NCBI GenBank assembly: GCA_024742705.1
Contig: JANSXZ010000012.1
Coordinates: 40,298-104,297 of the forward strand
Length of the DNA: 64,000 nucleotides
Reading direction: 5' to 3'
Source of the DNA: Paracoccaceae bacterium
GTDB lineage: Bacteria > Pseudomonadota > Alphaproteobacteria > Rhodobacterales > Rhodobacteraceae
Position 1 is the first letter of the stretch, and each line of letters begins with the position of its first letter. Below the pieces are notes generated by a model. It searched no databases and had not been told where the DNA came from. It worked only from the letters and a program-made list of their open reading frames with translations. Made by a program: the position numbers and the translations under genes. Positions 7,827 through 17,036 of this stretch are shown here, one piece after another.

Positions 7827-10154
7827 TCAGCTTTCCATGTCGTCCAGCGCGGTGGCATAGGCGGCGCGTTCGACGGCGGTCAGGCGCAGGGCGGTGGCAC
7901 GGTCGAGAAGCGCGGCAAAATCGGGCCGGGCGCGCAGCGCGGCGGCGCGCGCGACGTGCCATGCCACCGCATCGCGGTGCAGCCGCGCGACCTGCGGGTC
8001 GGCCATCAGCCGGTCGCGCTCGGCCAGCATGCGCGGCAGGTTGCGCTGGATCGACAGGTCGGTGGTGTCGTTCCAGTCCATGCGCAGCCAGTAGTTCAGG
8101 CCGATGCCGCGATCCACATGCAGCGCGCGCCCGCGCTGGCGCTTGATCAGAAAACCCTCGGCGCTGCGCAGCGCATAATGATTGAGTTGCACCAGATCAT
8201 AGCCGACGGTCTTGCGCGACGACCGCCAGCCGCGTCGCGCCAGCGCCTCGGTCACATCCACGCCCGATCCGTTGGCCCATCGGATCCGGTCCGACATTTC
8301 GGGCAGCGGCTTGTTCGGGCGGTGCCCGCCCAGCCGCGCATAGGCGTCCAGCCCGTTTTGCAGCGTCTTGAAACCCCAGGCGACATGCGGCTTGGGGCAA
8401 TAGCTGGGGGCGCATCGTTCGAACTGGGCGATCACGGGTGCGTCGCGCAGCCCGACGACGCCGTTGTGCCCGAACAGCCGCCAGGTCATCGCGATGTGGC
8501 TGGTGCCCGGGGGCATCCGCGCCAGAAGCGCGTCCAGACAGCCGTTTCCGGTGCGGATGTTGATGAATTCGTCAACGTCGATGTGGGCCACCCAGTCGGC
8601 CGCGCGTACCACAGGATCGGCGCGCGCGGTGTTCAGCGCGTGTTGCTGGGGCGAGTTGCCGCGCCAGTCGTCGTTGCGTCGGTGATGGACGATTCCCAAG
8701 GTGGCCAGCCGATCCAGCAGATGATCGGTGCCATCGCTGCAATCGTTGGTGTAGATCACGAAATCGGTGAACCCGATGGCGCGGTGGTGCGCCAGCCATT
8801 CCAGGATGTAGGGCGCTTCGTTCTTCATGCAGGCAATGATCGCCGCCCTTGGCCCGGCCAGCGCGTGCGCCCGGGCGTCTTCGTGCGTCGCGGCCGGATT
8901 GGGGGCAAAGGCCGGGCCGGGCTCGGTCAGGTCGGCGGTGCCATGCCGGTTGTCGGGCGCCAGGCCGGATCCGGCCAGGGTGGCGTATTGCGCCTGCGCC
9001 TCTGCCGGCAGCGCCGGGTTGACCGGGGGCAGACGGTTGGCCTTTTCGATCCGGTGCCAGACCGCCAGAAGGTACTGCGACGCGCGATATCCGAACAGCG
9101 GATCCGCCTCGCGCCATGCGCCGGTGTCGTCCGGCGGGCGCAGCGCATCGGCCAGCCGCCGCGCCGCTGCCGGATCTTCCGCGCCGCGCGCCGCCAGTTC
9201 GATTTCGGCGGTCACGCCATCGGCAAAGGCCGCGCCCGCCGCATGCAGGCTGCCCGGCGGGATCGATGGCCCGGCCACCGCAAGGTCGCGCAGGATGTCC
9301 AGCCACAGCGGCGCGGGCACATGGAACGCGCCGCCGTCCACCACCTGCGTCAGCAACACATTCATCGCCCGCGCCCGCGCCAGCCAGGCCGCCGGCAGCG
9401 GCTGGCGCACCGGCCGGGCGGGCGGCGCCGGCAGGTCTGTGCCCAGCCCCATCAGCGCGGCCACGGCCCGGCCCGCGCCGGCCCCGGCCAGCGCTTCGGC
9501 ATCCGCCGCCACCGCAGTCAGGCTGCCGGCGCCGAACGCGCCCTCCCACAGTGCCCGCAGGCCGGCGACATCGATCCAGAACGGCGGTTGCTGGATTTCG
9601 TCGAAGTCGCGCCGCGCGGCGTCGTGCGGTGAAGGCGCGTCGCGGGCCGCACGCCAGGCCGCCGGATCGGCCGCCAGCGCCAGATCACGGCCCAGCGGCG
9701 CGCGACGGCCCATCATCACCTGCCAGCCATAGTGCCGCGCCAGCATCCGAGCCGGCGCCTCAAGCTGCATGATCAGCGATATCTCGCTGCCCAGCGGCCG
9801 CAGCATCCGACAGAGCCGCGCCACCTCGGATGGGTAGCGCAGCGTGCCTGCCAGATGCGGCGCCACCAGCAACAGCTTGCGCGGCTTCGCATCGGCGATG
9901 TTCTGGCGCAGCCGGGCCAGCATCTCGTCGCGCGCGCGGCTCTGGGCGGCGGGATGGGCCTGGCCATGCGCCGCGCGCAGCGGGTCGACATGCGCGGGGT
10001 CCAGCGCCGCCATTACCAGCCCGTGGTGATGCGGGCCGGGCGCGTCGGGCAACAGCGCGCCATCGGCGGCCAGCGCCGCGCCGGCTCTGCGCAGGATGTC
10101 GTGCACCGTTTCGGCCCCGGCCTGCATCGGTCCGATATGGATCACGATCTTCAT
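7827..10154 (-). CDS. Two-domain protein: sulfotransferase-like N-terminus fused to family 2-like glycosyltransferase
   Basis: 775 residues from the ATG giving MKIVIHIGPMQAGAET. Residues 1-230 resemble the start of bacterial sulfotransferase-fold proteins (IHIGPxKxGT-type phosphate loop), but the usual K-S/T-G-T-T is replaced by MQAGAET, so activity is doubtful. A Pro/Ala-rich linker region follows. Residues about 435-700 are a glycosyltransferase of the Glyco_tranf_2_4 type: ACMKNEAPYILEWLAHHRA, TNDCSDGTD and HIDVDEFINI, the last containing the D-x-D metal-binding element. The C-terminal 60 residues resemble the tail of the 10774-11844 protein (HRDAVAWH), so the two are paralogous. The ATG overlaps the sulfotransferase stop (ATGA). 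Its likely role is cell-surface polysaccharide synthesis; donor and acceptor are unknown. Confidence 0.75.
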   Translation of the reverse strand: MKIVIHIGPMQAGAETVHDILRRAGAALAADGALLPDAPGPHHHGLVMAALDPAHVDPLRAAHGQAHPAAQSRARDEMLARLRQNIADAKPRKLLLVAPHLAGTLRYPSEVARLCRMLRPLGSEISLIMQLEAPARMLARHYGWQVMMGRRAPLGRDLALAADPAAWRAARDAPSPHDAARRDFDEIQQPPFWIDVAGLRALWEGAFGAGSLTAVAADAEALAGAGAGRAVAALMGLGTDLPAPPARPVRQPLPAAWLARARAMNVLLTQVVDGGAFHVPAPLWLDILRDLAVAGPSIPPGSLHAAGAAFADGVTAEIELAARGAEDPAAARRLADALRPPDDTGAWREADPLFGYRASQYLLAVWHRIEKANRLPPVNPALPAEAQAQYATLAGSGLAPDNRHGTADLTEPGPAFAPNPAATHEDARAHALAGPRAAIIACMKNEAPYILEWLAHHRAIGFTDFVIYTNDCSDGTDHLLDRLATLGIVHHRRNDDWRGNSPQQHALNTARADPVVRAADWVAHIDVDEFINIRTGNGCLDALLARMPPGTSHIAMTWRLFGHNGVVGLRDAPVIAQFERCAPSYCPKPHVAWGFKTLQNGLDAYARLGGHRPNKPLPEMSDRIRWANGSGVDVTEALARRGWRSSRKTVGYDLVQLNHYALRSAEGFLIKRQRGRALHVDRGIGLNYWLRMDWNDTTDLSIQRNLPRMLAERDRLMADPQVARLHRDAVAWHVARAAALRARPDFAALLDRATALRLTAVERAAYATALDDMES

Positions 10155-10777
10155 GCTGAACCGGCGCGCGGGTTGGCGTTGACCTTGCCCCACCAAGGCA
10201 GATCGCGCCCGACAAATCCGGCGACCCGCGCCCGCGCGTCCGGTGCGGCGACATCCACCTCGAGAAAATCGTCGGCCCCCGCGAAGATCCGCTGCAGGAA
10301 ATCATAGTGGCCGTCGATCCAGCGGCAGCGCGCCGCGTCGGTGCCGCCAAACCCGGCCGGCAGCCCAGGCACGGCCCCCTCGGGCAGCCGCGAGGTTCCC
10401 AGGTCCGACCAGGCCAGCATCGACCGCGACATCGCGCTGGCCGCGCGCCGTGTCGCCAGGAAGCGGATGCCGGGATGGTGCCTGCGCAAGGCTTCGATGA
10501 TACCGTAATCCGTCTGCGGCCAGACCGACAGACCCGCGCGCAGCACGCTCATCTCCGACACCGCGTCGAATTCGTCCAGAAGCGCGCCAGGATCGCCGGT
10601 TCCGAAGTACCCGCGGTACATCAGCACGCCCACGAACTTGCGCTGGATCGCCGGGTTCGCGGTCTGGCGGGGCCGGATGCGGTGGTCGGCCACCTTCAGC
10701 CCGGCCAGCTTCAGCGCCCGTCCCAGCGTCGTCGTGCCCGATTTCGGCAGTCCCAGGTTCACCGTCAGCAGCGTCAT
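10151..10777 (-). CDS. Short sulfotransferase-family protein
   Basis: 208 residues. It opens with NLGLPKSGTTTLGRALKLAG, the 5'-phosphosulfate loop of PAPS-dependent sulfotransferases (PKSGTTTL), and has the expected downstream FLATRRAASAMSRSMLAW corresponding to the 3'-phosphate-binding R/S region. It should transfer sulfate from PAPS to a carbohydrate or lipid; the acceptor is not predictable. It is short for the family but ends naturally in KVNANPRAGSA. Both ends are coupled by ATGA overlaps: its ATG overlaps the stop of the upstream glycosyltransferase and its stop overlaps the start of the downstream fusion protein. The three genes therefore form a tight operon. The longer open frame upstream lies over the neighbour and is not used. 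Confidence 0.8.
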   Translation of the reverse strand: MTLLTVNLGLPKSGTTTLGRALKLAGLKVADHRIRPRQTANPAIQRKFVGVLMYRGYFGTGDPGALLDEFDAVSEMSVLRAGLSVWPQTDYGIIEALRRHHPGIRFLATRRAASAMSRSMLAWSDLGTSRLPEGAVPGLPAGFGGTDAARCRWIDGHYDFLQRIFAGADDFLEVDVAAPDARARVAGFVGRDLPWWGKVNANPRAGSA

Positions 10778-11844
10778 GGCTTCAGCCCCAACCGCGCGAT
10801 CAGCGCCGCCTCGTCCGGGGGCAGCAGCGGCGCCGCGGCCAGCGCGCGCCGCAGCGCCTCGGTGGCCGGGTCGGTGCGCAGCTGTGCGATGCGGGCATGA
10901 TGCCAGGCCACCGCGTCGCGGTGCAGCGCGGCAATCTCGGGATCCGCCTTCAGCCGTGCCAGCGCCTCGTGCAACTGCGGCAGGCGGCGCCGGATCGACA
11001 GATCCTGCCAGGCCGGATCGTTGCGCGCCCGCCAATACCCGTCGTCAAAGGCGCGGTGCGCGCGGTTCACGTCGCCCCTGTCGATCTTCAACAGATAGCT
11101 GTCCAGCGCGCGCAACGCATAATGGTTCAGCGTGGCAAAGCGGCGCGCGCCCCGCGCCGGAAACTTGCGGATGCGGCGCTTGGCAGCGGCGCGGGCAAAG
11201 GCATCGGGCACCTGACGCCCGCTGCCATCGGTCCATCGCGGCACCTCTGCGCCCCGGCGCAGGAACGGCCGGTGCGCGCCCAGGTACCACAGGGGAAAAT
11301 CCGCCCGCGTCAGTGTCTTCACCTCGATCGCCGTCTCGCCGCACCACAGGTCCGGGTTGTGGCTGCGGTCGAACTGGCCAATCACCGGGCGATCGCGGAA
11401 CGCAGACACACCGCAATTGGCGAAGAACTGGAAGCTCAGCGAAATCGCCGCCGGGGCGCCGCAGGCGGCGATCAGGTCGTCAAACCGGCCGGCGCCGACG
11501 TGAATGTTGACGAACTCGTCCACATCCGCCACCCAGACCCAGTCGGCCGCCCGCACCACCGGCCGGCGCGCGGCGTCTTTCAGCGCCTCCATCTGGTAAT
11601 TGCGGCCCTGCGCCGGGTTGGCCAGATGCACCACCCCGCCGCGCCGCGCCAGCGCGTCCAGCATGGCATCTGTGCCATCGCTGCAATCGTTGGAATAGAA
11701 CAGGAAATCGGTGACCCCGGCCATCCGGTGCCAGGCAATCCATTCCAGAAGGAACGGCGCCTCGTTCTTCACGCATGTCACCGCGACGATCCGCCGGCCC
11801 TGCGGCGGCGGCCCTCGATCCCGGCTGGCTGTGGCGTCTTGCAT
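10774..11844 (-). CDS. Glycosyltransferase, Glyco_tranf_2_4 type
   Basis: 356 residues. The GT-A-like core includes TCVKNEAPFLLEWIAWHRMA near the N-terminus, YSNDCSDGTDAML, and WVADVDEFVNI with the D-x-D metal motif. Further on it has FDRSHNPDLWCGE and LNHYALRALDSYL, characteristic of this subfamily, which is annotated as glycosyltransferase family 2 in many Rhodobacteraceae surface polysaccharide loci. It is the first gene of an operon with a sulfotransferase and a paralogous two-domain glycosyltransferase (ATGA overlap at its 3' end). It is divergent from the CODH-like locus, separated by 164 bp. The start ATG (MQDATASRD) is the first plausible one upstream of the conserved core; a slightly longer N-terminus cannot be excluded. 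Confidence 0.85.
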   Translation of the reverse strand: MQDATASRDRGPPPQGRRIVAVTCVKNEAPFLLEWIAWHRMAGVTDFLFYSNDCSDGTDAMLDALARRGGVVHLANPAQGRNYQMEALKDAARRPVVRAADWVWVADVDEFVNIHVGAGRFDDLIAACGAPAAISLSFQFFANCGVSAFRDRPVIGQFDRSHNPDLWCGETAIEVKTLTRADFPLWYLGAHRPFLRRGAEVPRWTDGSGRQVPDAFARAAAKRRIRKFPARGARRFATLNHYALRALDSYLLKIDRGDVNRAHRAFDDGYWRARNDPAWQDLSIRRRLPQLHEALARLKADPEIAALHRDAVAWHHARIAQLRTDPATEALRRALAAAPLLPPDEAALIARLGLKP

Positions 11845-12008
11845 CGGCTTGGCCCCGTGGCCTCGCGCTGCTGCGCCGGCCCGGCCATTGTCATGGCATT
11901 CCGCGCGCGGGGCGTCAACGCGCCTGCCGGGCAAGGCGGCGGCACGCGCAAGGTTGACGCGGCCGCCGCCGCTGTGCACTTCTGGGCGCCACACCAACAG
12001 GAGCGCCC

Positions 12009-12926
12009 ATGACCCCCCCCAATTCCATTGATGCCGTCCAGCAGATGCTCGCCGCCCAGAACTACATCTGCGGACGCGCCCTGGCGACCGTGGTCTTCCT
12101 GTCGCTGCGGCTCGGCCGGCCGCTGTTTCTCGAAGGCGAGGCCGGCGTCGGCAAGACCGAAATCGCCAAGGCCATCGCGGCCGGACTCGACCGTCGCCTG
12201 ATCCGCCTGCAATGCTACGAGGGCCTCGATGCCGCCAGCGCGGTCTACGAATGGAACTTCCCGGCCCAGATGATCGCGATCCGCACCGCCGAAGCCGCAG
12301 CCGCCGGCACCACCACCGACCGCAAGGCACTTCAGGCCGAACTCTTCTCCGACGACTTTCTCGTCGAACGCCCACTGCTCGAGGCCATGCGCCCGGATCC
12401 GCGCGGCGCCCCGGTCCTGCTCATCGACGAACTCGACCGAACCGACGAACCCTTCGAGGCTTTCCTGCTCGAGGCTCTTTCCGATTTCCAGGTGACAATC
12501 CCGGAAATGGGGACCGTCAAGGCCCCCGAACCGCCGGTGGTGATCCTGACCTCCAACCGCACCCGCGAGGTGCACGACGCGCTCAAACGGCGCTGCCTCT
12601 ATCATTGGGTCGATTATCCCACCTTCGACCGCGAGGCCGAAATCCTCGCCGCCCGCGCCCCCGAAGCCGCCGCCAGCCTCAGCCGCGAGGTCGTCGCCTT
12701 CGTCCAGCAACTGCGCACCGAAGACCTCTTCAAGAAACCCGGCGTCGCCGAAACCATTGACTGGGCCAAGTGCCTGCTCGCCCTCGACGTGATCTCGCTC
12801 AGCCCCGAAGTCATCGCCGACACGCTCGGCGCGATCCTGAAATACCAGGACGACATCCAGAAACTCCAGGGCTCCGAGGCAAAGCGCCTGCTCGACGCCG
12901 CGCGCGCCCGGCTCGAACCGGCATGA
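12009..12926 (+). CDS. coxD: MoxR-type AAA+ ATPase (CoxD-like), CODH maturation
   Basis: 305 residues. Walker A is GEAGVGKTEIAKAIA, Walker B is VLLIDELDRTDEPFEAFLLE, and sensor 1 is VVILTSNRTREVHDALKRRC, all of the MoxR/CoxD branch. In the Oligotropha carboxidovorans cox cluster the homologous CoxD, with the VWA protein CoxE, helps insert sulfur and copper into the active site of CO dehydrogenase; here I infer a comparable chaperone role for the molybdenum hydroxylase encoded downstream. The ATG follows AGGAGCGCCC. It is the first gene of the seven-gene plus-strand locus, followed 100 bp later by the VWA gene with an intergenic repeat in between. Confidence 0.88.
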   Translation: MTPPNSIDAVQQMLAAQNYICGRALATVVFLSLRLGRPLFLEGEAGVGKTEIAKAIAAGLDRRLIRLQCYEGLDAASAVYEWNFPAQMIAIRTAEAAAAGTTTDRKALQAELFSDDFLVERPLLEAMRPDPRGAPVLLIDELDRTDEPFEAFLLEALSDFQVTIPEMGTVKAPEPPVVILTSNRTREVHDALKRRCLYHWVDYPTFDREAEILAARAPEAAASLSREVVAFVQQLRTEDLFKKPGVAETIDWAKCLLALDVISLSPEVIADTLGAILKYQDDIQKLQGSEAKRLLDAARARLEPA

Positions 12927-12950
12927 TCGCGCCGCCGCCGGCACCGCGCA

Positions 12951-13003
12951 TCCGGCTTTCCTTTTGCCCGAAATATCCCCGGGGTCCGGGGGCTGGCCCC
13001 CGG
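12951..13003 (-). repeat. Intergenic repeat copy 1 (hairpin plus GATATTT core)
   Basis: Read on the minus strand: a perfect 7-bp hairpin (CCGGGGG / CCCCCGG, plus coordinates 12986-13003), then GGGGATATTTCGGGCAAAAG and GGAAAGCCGGA. It is the same layout as the copies at 19418-19473 and 23234-23311. It sits between the AAA+ and VWA genes, opposite to their direction. Confidence 0.7.
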
Positions 13004-13026
13004 TTCCTGCGGCGCAGGAGGCGCTG

Positions 13027-14292
13027 ATGCCCGAATATGCCCCGCTCGAATTGCCGGAAAACCCCCGGCTTGCCGAAAACATCACCCACTTTGCGCGCGC
13101 GCTGCGCAAGGCCGGCCTGCCGATCGGGCCCGGTCGGGTGATCGATGCGGTCCGCGCCGTCGAAGCCGCCGGCTTCACCTCGCGCACCGATTTCTTCTGG
13201 ACCCTGCACGCCTGCTTCGTGAACCGGCCCGAACATCGCGTCGTCTTTGCCCAGGTGTTCCGGCTCTACTGGCGCGATCCGCAATACATGGAAAAGATGA
13301 TGGCGCTGCTGACGCCGCTGGTGCGCGGGGTCCAGGAGGAACGCACCGCCCAGGCCGCCGAAAAGCGCGCCGCCGAGGCGCTGCTCGACGGTGCCAACCG
13401 CAACGTCGACCGGCCCGAAGACAGCGACAACGACGAAGAGACCCTGATCGAGGTCGATGCCTCGCTGACGATGTCCGAAACCGAACGGTTGCGCACGCTC
13501 GATTTCGAACAGATGAGCACCGATGAGGTGGCGCGCGCCAAGCGCATGCTGGCGCAGCTTTCACTTCCGGTCAAACCCTTGCCGTCGCGCCGCGGGCAGG
13601 CCGCGCTGCGCGGCGCGCAGATCGACTGGCGCCGCAGCCTGCGCGCCGCCATGCGCCAGGGCGGCGAAATGCATCACATCGCACGCCGCACGCCGCGTCC
13701 GCGCTGGCCCAACCTGGTGGTGCTCTGCGATATCTCGGGCTCGATGAGCCAGTACAGCCGGATCATCCTTCATTTCCTGCACGCCGTCTCCAACGCCAAG
13801 GGTGCGGGCTGGGCGCGCGTGCATGCCTTCACCTTCGGCACCCGGCTTACGAACATCACCCGCCATCTCGCGCGGCGCGATGTCGACGCGGCGCTGGCCG
13901 CGGCCGGCGCCGAGGCCCAGGACTGGGAAGGCGGCACCCGCATCGGCGATGCCATCGCCACCTTCAACCGCGACTGGTCGCGGCGGGTGACCGGGCAGGG
14001 CGCCGTGGTCCTGCTGATCACCGACGGGCTGGACCGGGGCGATCCGGAACCGCTGGCGCGGGCGATGGAACGGCTGCACCTGTCGTCGCGGCGGCTGATC
14101 TGGCTGAATCCGCTGTTGCGCTGGGAAGGGTTCGCGCCCCGCGCGCGCGGCATTGCGGCGATGCTTCCGCATGTCGACAGCTTTCGCGCGGGGCATTCGA
14201 TCGCCTCGCTGGAAGATCTGGCGCAAGTCATTGCGCGCCGCGACGATGCCGGCGAAAAGGCCCGGCTGATGGCCAGCCTTGCGTCCGGCTGA
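13027..14292 (+). CDS. coxE: VWA-domain protein (CoxE-like), CODH maturation
   Basis: 421 residues from an ATG preceded by AGGAGGCGCTG; an in-frame ATG upstream would translate the intergenic repeat and was rejected. The N-terminal half contains EHRVVFAQVFRLYWRDPQYM, typical of CoxE-like proteins. The C-terminal von Willebrand A domain has the MIDAS motif LCDISGSMSQYSR (D-x-S-x-S) and the later GTRIGDAIATF and LLITDGLDRGD elements. The homologue partners a CoxD-type AAA+ ATPase in metallocentre maturation, and the two genes are adjacent here. The middle (about 110-150) is acidic and likely flexible. Confidence 0.87.
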   Translation: MPEYAPLELPENPRLAENITHFARALRKAGLPIGPGRVIDAVRAVEAAGFTSRTDFFWTLHACFVNRPEHRVVFAQVFRLYWRDPQYMEKMMALLTPLVRGVQEERTAQAAEKRAAEALLDGANRNVDRPEDSDNDEETLIEVDASLTMSETERLRTLDFEQMSTDEVARAKRMLAQLSLPVKPLPSRRGQAALRGAQIDWRRSLRAAMRQGGEMHHIARRTPRPRWPNLVVLCDISGSMSQYSRIILHFLHAVSNAKGAGWARVHAFTFGTRLTNITRHLARRDVDAALAAAGAEAQDWEGGTRIGDAIATFNRDWSRRVTGQGAVVLLITDGLDRGDPEPLARAMERLHLSSRRLIWLNPLLRWEGFAPRARGIAAMLPHVDSFRAGHSIASLEDLAQVIARRDDAGEKARLMASLASG

Positions 14293-14390
14293 CCCGCCGC
14301 GCTACCAAAAGGAGCGCCTTGCGGCGCATTACATGTTTTGCCGGCGCCCGGCCACAAACGACCGTGCCGGCCCCGGCGGGAGGAGCCCAG

Positions 14391-15359
14391 ATGGACCGTT
14401 TCGAACAGATACCCGAAACCGCGCTGGCCTGGCACGAGGCGGGCCGCGGGGCCGCGCTGTGCACGGTGGTGCAGACGTGGGGCAGCGCGCCGCGCCGTGT
14501 CGGCGCGCAGCTTGTGGTGTCGGGCGGAGGCGAGATCGAAGGTTCGGTGTCGGGCGGCTGTGTCGAGGGCGCGGTGATCGTCGAGGCGATCGAGGCCATC
14601 GAGACCGGCGCGCACCGGATGCTGGAATTCGGCGTCTCCGACGACGATGCCTTCGCTGTGGGCCTGGCCTGTGGCGGCACCATCAGGGTGCTGGTCGAGC
14701 CGGTAGGTGGCGCGCTTCCGGTGCCCTTGCTGGCCGCGCTGGTCGAGGCGCGCGCGGCGCGCCGGGCGGTGGCCTATGAGGTCGATCTGGCGCATGGCAC
14801 GCGGCGTCTCACCGAAGGCCACCCCGAAAGGCTGCGCATGGATCGGTCGGGGTTCGAGCCGGACGGCGAGGTTTTCGTCGCGGTGCACAACCCGCCGCTG
14901 CGGCTGATCGTTGTCGGCGCCGTGCATATCGCGCAGGCGCTGGTGCCGATGGCGCGGATCGCCGGATACGACCCGGTTCTGATCGACCCGCGCGAGGTGT
15001 TCGGTGCGTCCGACCGGTTTCCGGGCGAGAAGATCCTGCTGGAATGGCCCGATGCCGCGGTCACGGCGTTGGGGCTGGACGCGCGCACAGCATTGGTGCT
15101 GCTGACCCATGACCCCAAGCTCGACGATCCGGCCATCGCCGCGGCCCTTGCGGCGGATGTCTTCTACATCGGTGCGCTGGGATCGACGCGCACCCATGCC
15201 GCGCGGGTCGAACGGTTGCGCGCCGCGGGTTTTTCGGATGACCGGATCGGCCGCATCCACGGGCCTGTCGGCCTTGATATCGGGGCCGCCGGTCCCGCCG
15301 AGATCGCGGTGGCCATCCTGGCCGAGATGACAGCGGTGCTGCGCGGCCGGCGGCCATGA
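14391..15359 (+). CDS. coxF: XdhC/CoxF family molybdenum hydroxylase maturation factor
   Basis: 322 residues. The N-terminal XdhC_CoxI domain has VVQTWGSAPRRVGAQLVV and GSVSGGCVEGAV with the cysteine expected in the family. The C-terminal Rossmann-like domain has VVGAVHIAQALVPMA, VLIDPREVFGASDRF and a YIGALGSTRTHAARVERL segment. XdhC proteins bind molybdenum cofactor, promote its sulfuration and deliver it to xanthine dehydrogenase-type enzymes; here the natural client is the hydroxylase encoded at 16455-20300. The start is the ATG (MDRFEQIPE) 6 nt after AGGAG. Its stop overlaps the next start (ATGA). Confidence 0.9.
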   Translation: MDRFEQIPETALAWHEAGRGAALCTVVQTWGSAPRRVGAQLVVSGGGEIEGSVSGGCVEGAVIVEAIEAIETGAHRMLEFGVSDDDAFAVGLACGGTIRVLVEPVGGALPVPLLAALVEARAARRAVAYEVDLAHGTRRLTEGHPERLRMDRSGFEPDGEVFVAVHNPPLRLIVVGAVHIAQALVPMARIAGYDPVLIDPREVFGASDRFPGEKILLEWPDAAVTALGLDARTALVLLTHDPKLDDPAIAAALAADVFYIGALGSTRTHAARVERLRAAGFSDDRIGRIHGPVGLDIGAAGPAEIAVAILAEMTAVLRGRRP

Positions 15360-16354
15360 AGTTCGGGCCGGTTCCGGTGGGCCGGGCCGGGGGCGCGATT
15401 CTGGCGCATTCGGTCACCGCGGGCGGCCGCAAGCTGCGCAAGGGGCTGTTGCTGGAGGCGGCGCATGTCGAAACGCTGCGCGCGGCTGGCATCGAAGCGG
15501 TGATCGTGGCGCGGCTGGGCCACGACGACATGCATGAGGACGCCGCCGCCGCGCGGCTGGCCAGCGCGCTGGTGCCCGACCCCGAGGCCGCCGGGCTGCG
15601 GTTGACCGAACCGTTCACCGGGCGGGTCAACCTGATCGCCGCGGGGCCGGGTGTTGTGGTTCTGGATGCCGCCGCCATCGCCGCCTTCAACGCGGTCGAT
15701 CCGATGATCACGGTCGCCACCGTGCCGCAGCATCAGCAGATGCGGGCCGGTGGCATGGTGGCCACGGTCAAGGTGATCGCCTACGGGGTGCGCGCCGCGC
15801 ATGTGCAAGCCGCCTGCGACCGGGCCGTTGCCGCCATCAGGTTGTGCGCGCCGGTGATGCGCGACGCGGGCCTGGTGATCACCGCCATTCCGGGCGGGCC
15901 GGACGACACCAAGGGCGTGCGCGCGATCGCCGACCGGCTGGCTGCGCTGGGCATGGATCTGGCCGAATGTATCACCGTACCGCACCGGAGCGCCGATCTG
16001 GCCGCGGCGCTGGCGCGGGTGGGTGGCGACATGGCGCTGGTGCTGACCGGATCCGCCACGTCCGATCCCGACGACGTGGCGCCGGCGGCGTTGCGCGCGG
16101 CGGGCGGCACCGTTGCCCGTTACGGCATGCCGGTGGATCCCGGCAACCTGCTGTTTCTGGGCGCGCTGGACGGGCGGCCGGTGATCGGGCTGCCGGGCTG
16201 TGCCCGGTCGCCGGCGCTGAACGGGGCGGATTGGGTGCTGTCGCGGGTGGCCTGCGGGCTGAGCGTGGATGCCGCCGACATCGCCGCGATGGGCGTTGGC
16301 GGATTGCTCAAGGAAATACCGACGCGGCCGCAGCCGCGCGCCGGACGGCGTTGA
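15356..16354 (+). CDS. Molybdopterin-binding (MoaB/Mog-fold) protein
   Basis: 332 residues. The N-terminal part (MKFGPVPVGRAGGAILAHSV, RKLRKGLLLEAAHVETLR) resembles the linker region of molybdopterin biosynthesis proteins. The C-terminal MPT-binding fold contains TAIPGGPDDTKGVRAIADRL and ALVLTGSATSDPDD, close to the phosphate-binding pattern of MoeA/MogA-like domains. Relatives are often fused to an NTP-transferase domain that makes the cytosine form of the cofactor; that domain is absent here, so a separate MobA/MocA-like enzyme elsewhere is expected. It is ATGA-coupled to coxF and followed 100 bp later by coxS, so it is part of the cofactor supply for the hydroxylase. Confidence 0.78.
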   Translation: MKFGPVPVGRAGGAILAHSVTAGGRKLRKGLLLEAAHVETLRAAGIEAVIVARLGHDDMHEDAAAARLASALVPDPEAAGLRLTEPFTGRVNLIAAGPGVVVLDAAAIAAFNAVDPMITVATVPQHQQMRAGGMVATVKVIAYGVRAAHVQAACDRAVAAIRLCAPVMRDAGLVITAIPGGPDDTKGVRAIADRLAALGMDLAECITVPHRSADLAAALARVGGDMALVLTGSATSDPDDVAPAALRAAGGTVARYGMPVDPGNLLFLGALDGRPVIGLPGCARSPALNGADWVLSRVACGLSVDAADIAAMGVGGLLKEIPTRPQPRAGRR

Positions 16355-16454
16355 TTCTCCGGCCTGTTTGTCGCGCGGTCACATTTTTTGGTTCTCAATG
16401 GCGAGGGGCCGTGTTTAAGTCGCCCCAAAGCAAACGATCTTACGGGAGGATAAC

Positions 16455-16937
16455 ATGACACAGGTCTCAATGACCGTGAACGGCAAGAGCGCGACCGGCA
16501 CTGTCGAAGGGCGCACCCTGCTGTCTTCGTTCCTGCGCGACACGCTGGAACTGACAGGCACACATGTCGGCTGTGACACAAGCCAGTGTGGCGCCTGCGT
16601 GGTGCATGTGAACGGCGTGGCGGTCAAGTCGTGCACCATGCTGGCCGCCGAGGCCGATGGCGCCGAAGTTGCCACCATCGAGGGCCAGGCCAATGCCGAC
16701 GGATCGCTGAACGTGATCCAGCAGGCGTTTCAGGACCATCACGGCCTGCAATGCGGGTTCTGCACGCCGGGCATGGTGATGTCGGCGGCGGCGCTGCTGA
16801 AGGACAACCCGAAACCCACCGAAGCCGAGGTGCGCGAATACCTCGAAGGCAACATCTGCCGCTGCACCGGGTATCACAACATCGTCAAGGCGATCATGGC
16901 GGCATCCGGCCAGGACGTGGCGATCGCGGCCGAATAA
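16455..16937 (+). CDS. coxS: CO dehydrogenase-like small subunit, 2x[2Fe-2S]
   Basis: 160 residues. The plant-type ferredoxin domain binds the first [2Fe-2S] through CDTSQCGAC plus a later cysteine in VKSC. The helical domain binds the second through [10 protein letters not shown] and the ICRCTGY motif. All eight expected cysteines are visible. In the family this subunit passes electrons from the molybdenum centre in the large subunit to FAD in the medium subunit. The ATG is preceded by a strong GGGAGGATAAC. It is the first structural gene, with order small-large-medium, the order typical of form II clusters. Confidence 0.95.
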   Translation: MTQVSMTVNGKSATGTVEGRTLLSSFLRDTLELTGTHVGCDTSQCGACVVHVNGVAVKSCTMLAAEADGAEVATIEGQANADGSLNVIQQAFQDHHGLQCGFCTPGMVMSAAALLKDNPKPTEAEVREYLEGNICRCTGYHNIVKAIMAASGQDVAIAAE

Positions 16938-17036
16938 GACAGCACGCCGACGGAGACGGGCCGGGCGATCCCGGTTCGATCCCGCGGCCGATACAGACGG
17001 GCCCAGACCCGTTGGATTCACAGGGAGGATCAAGAC

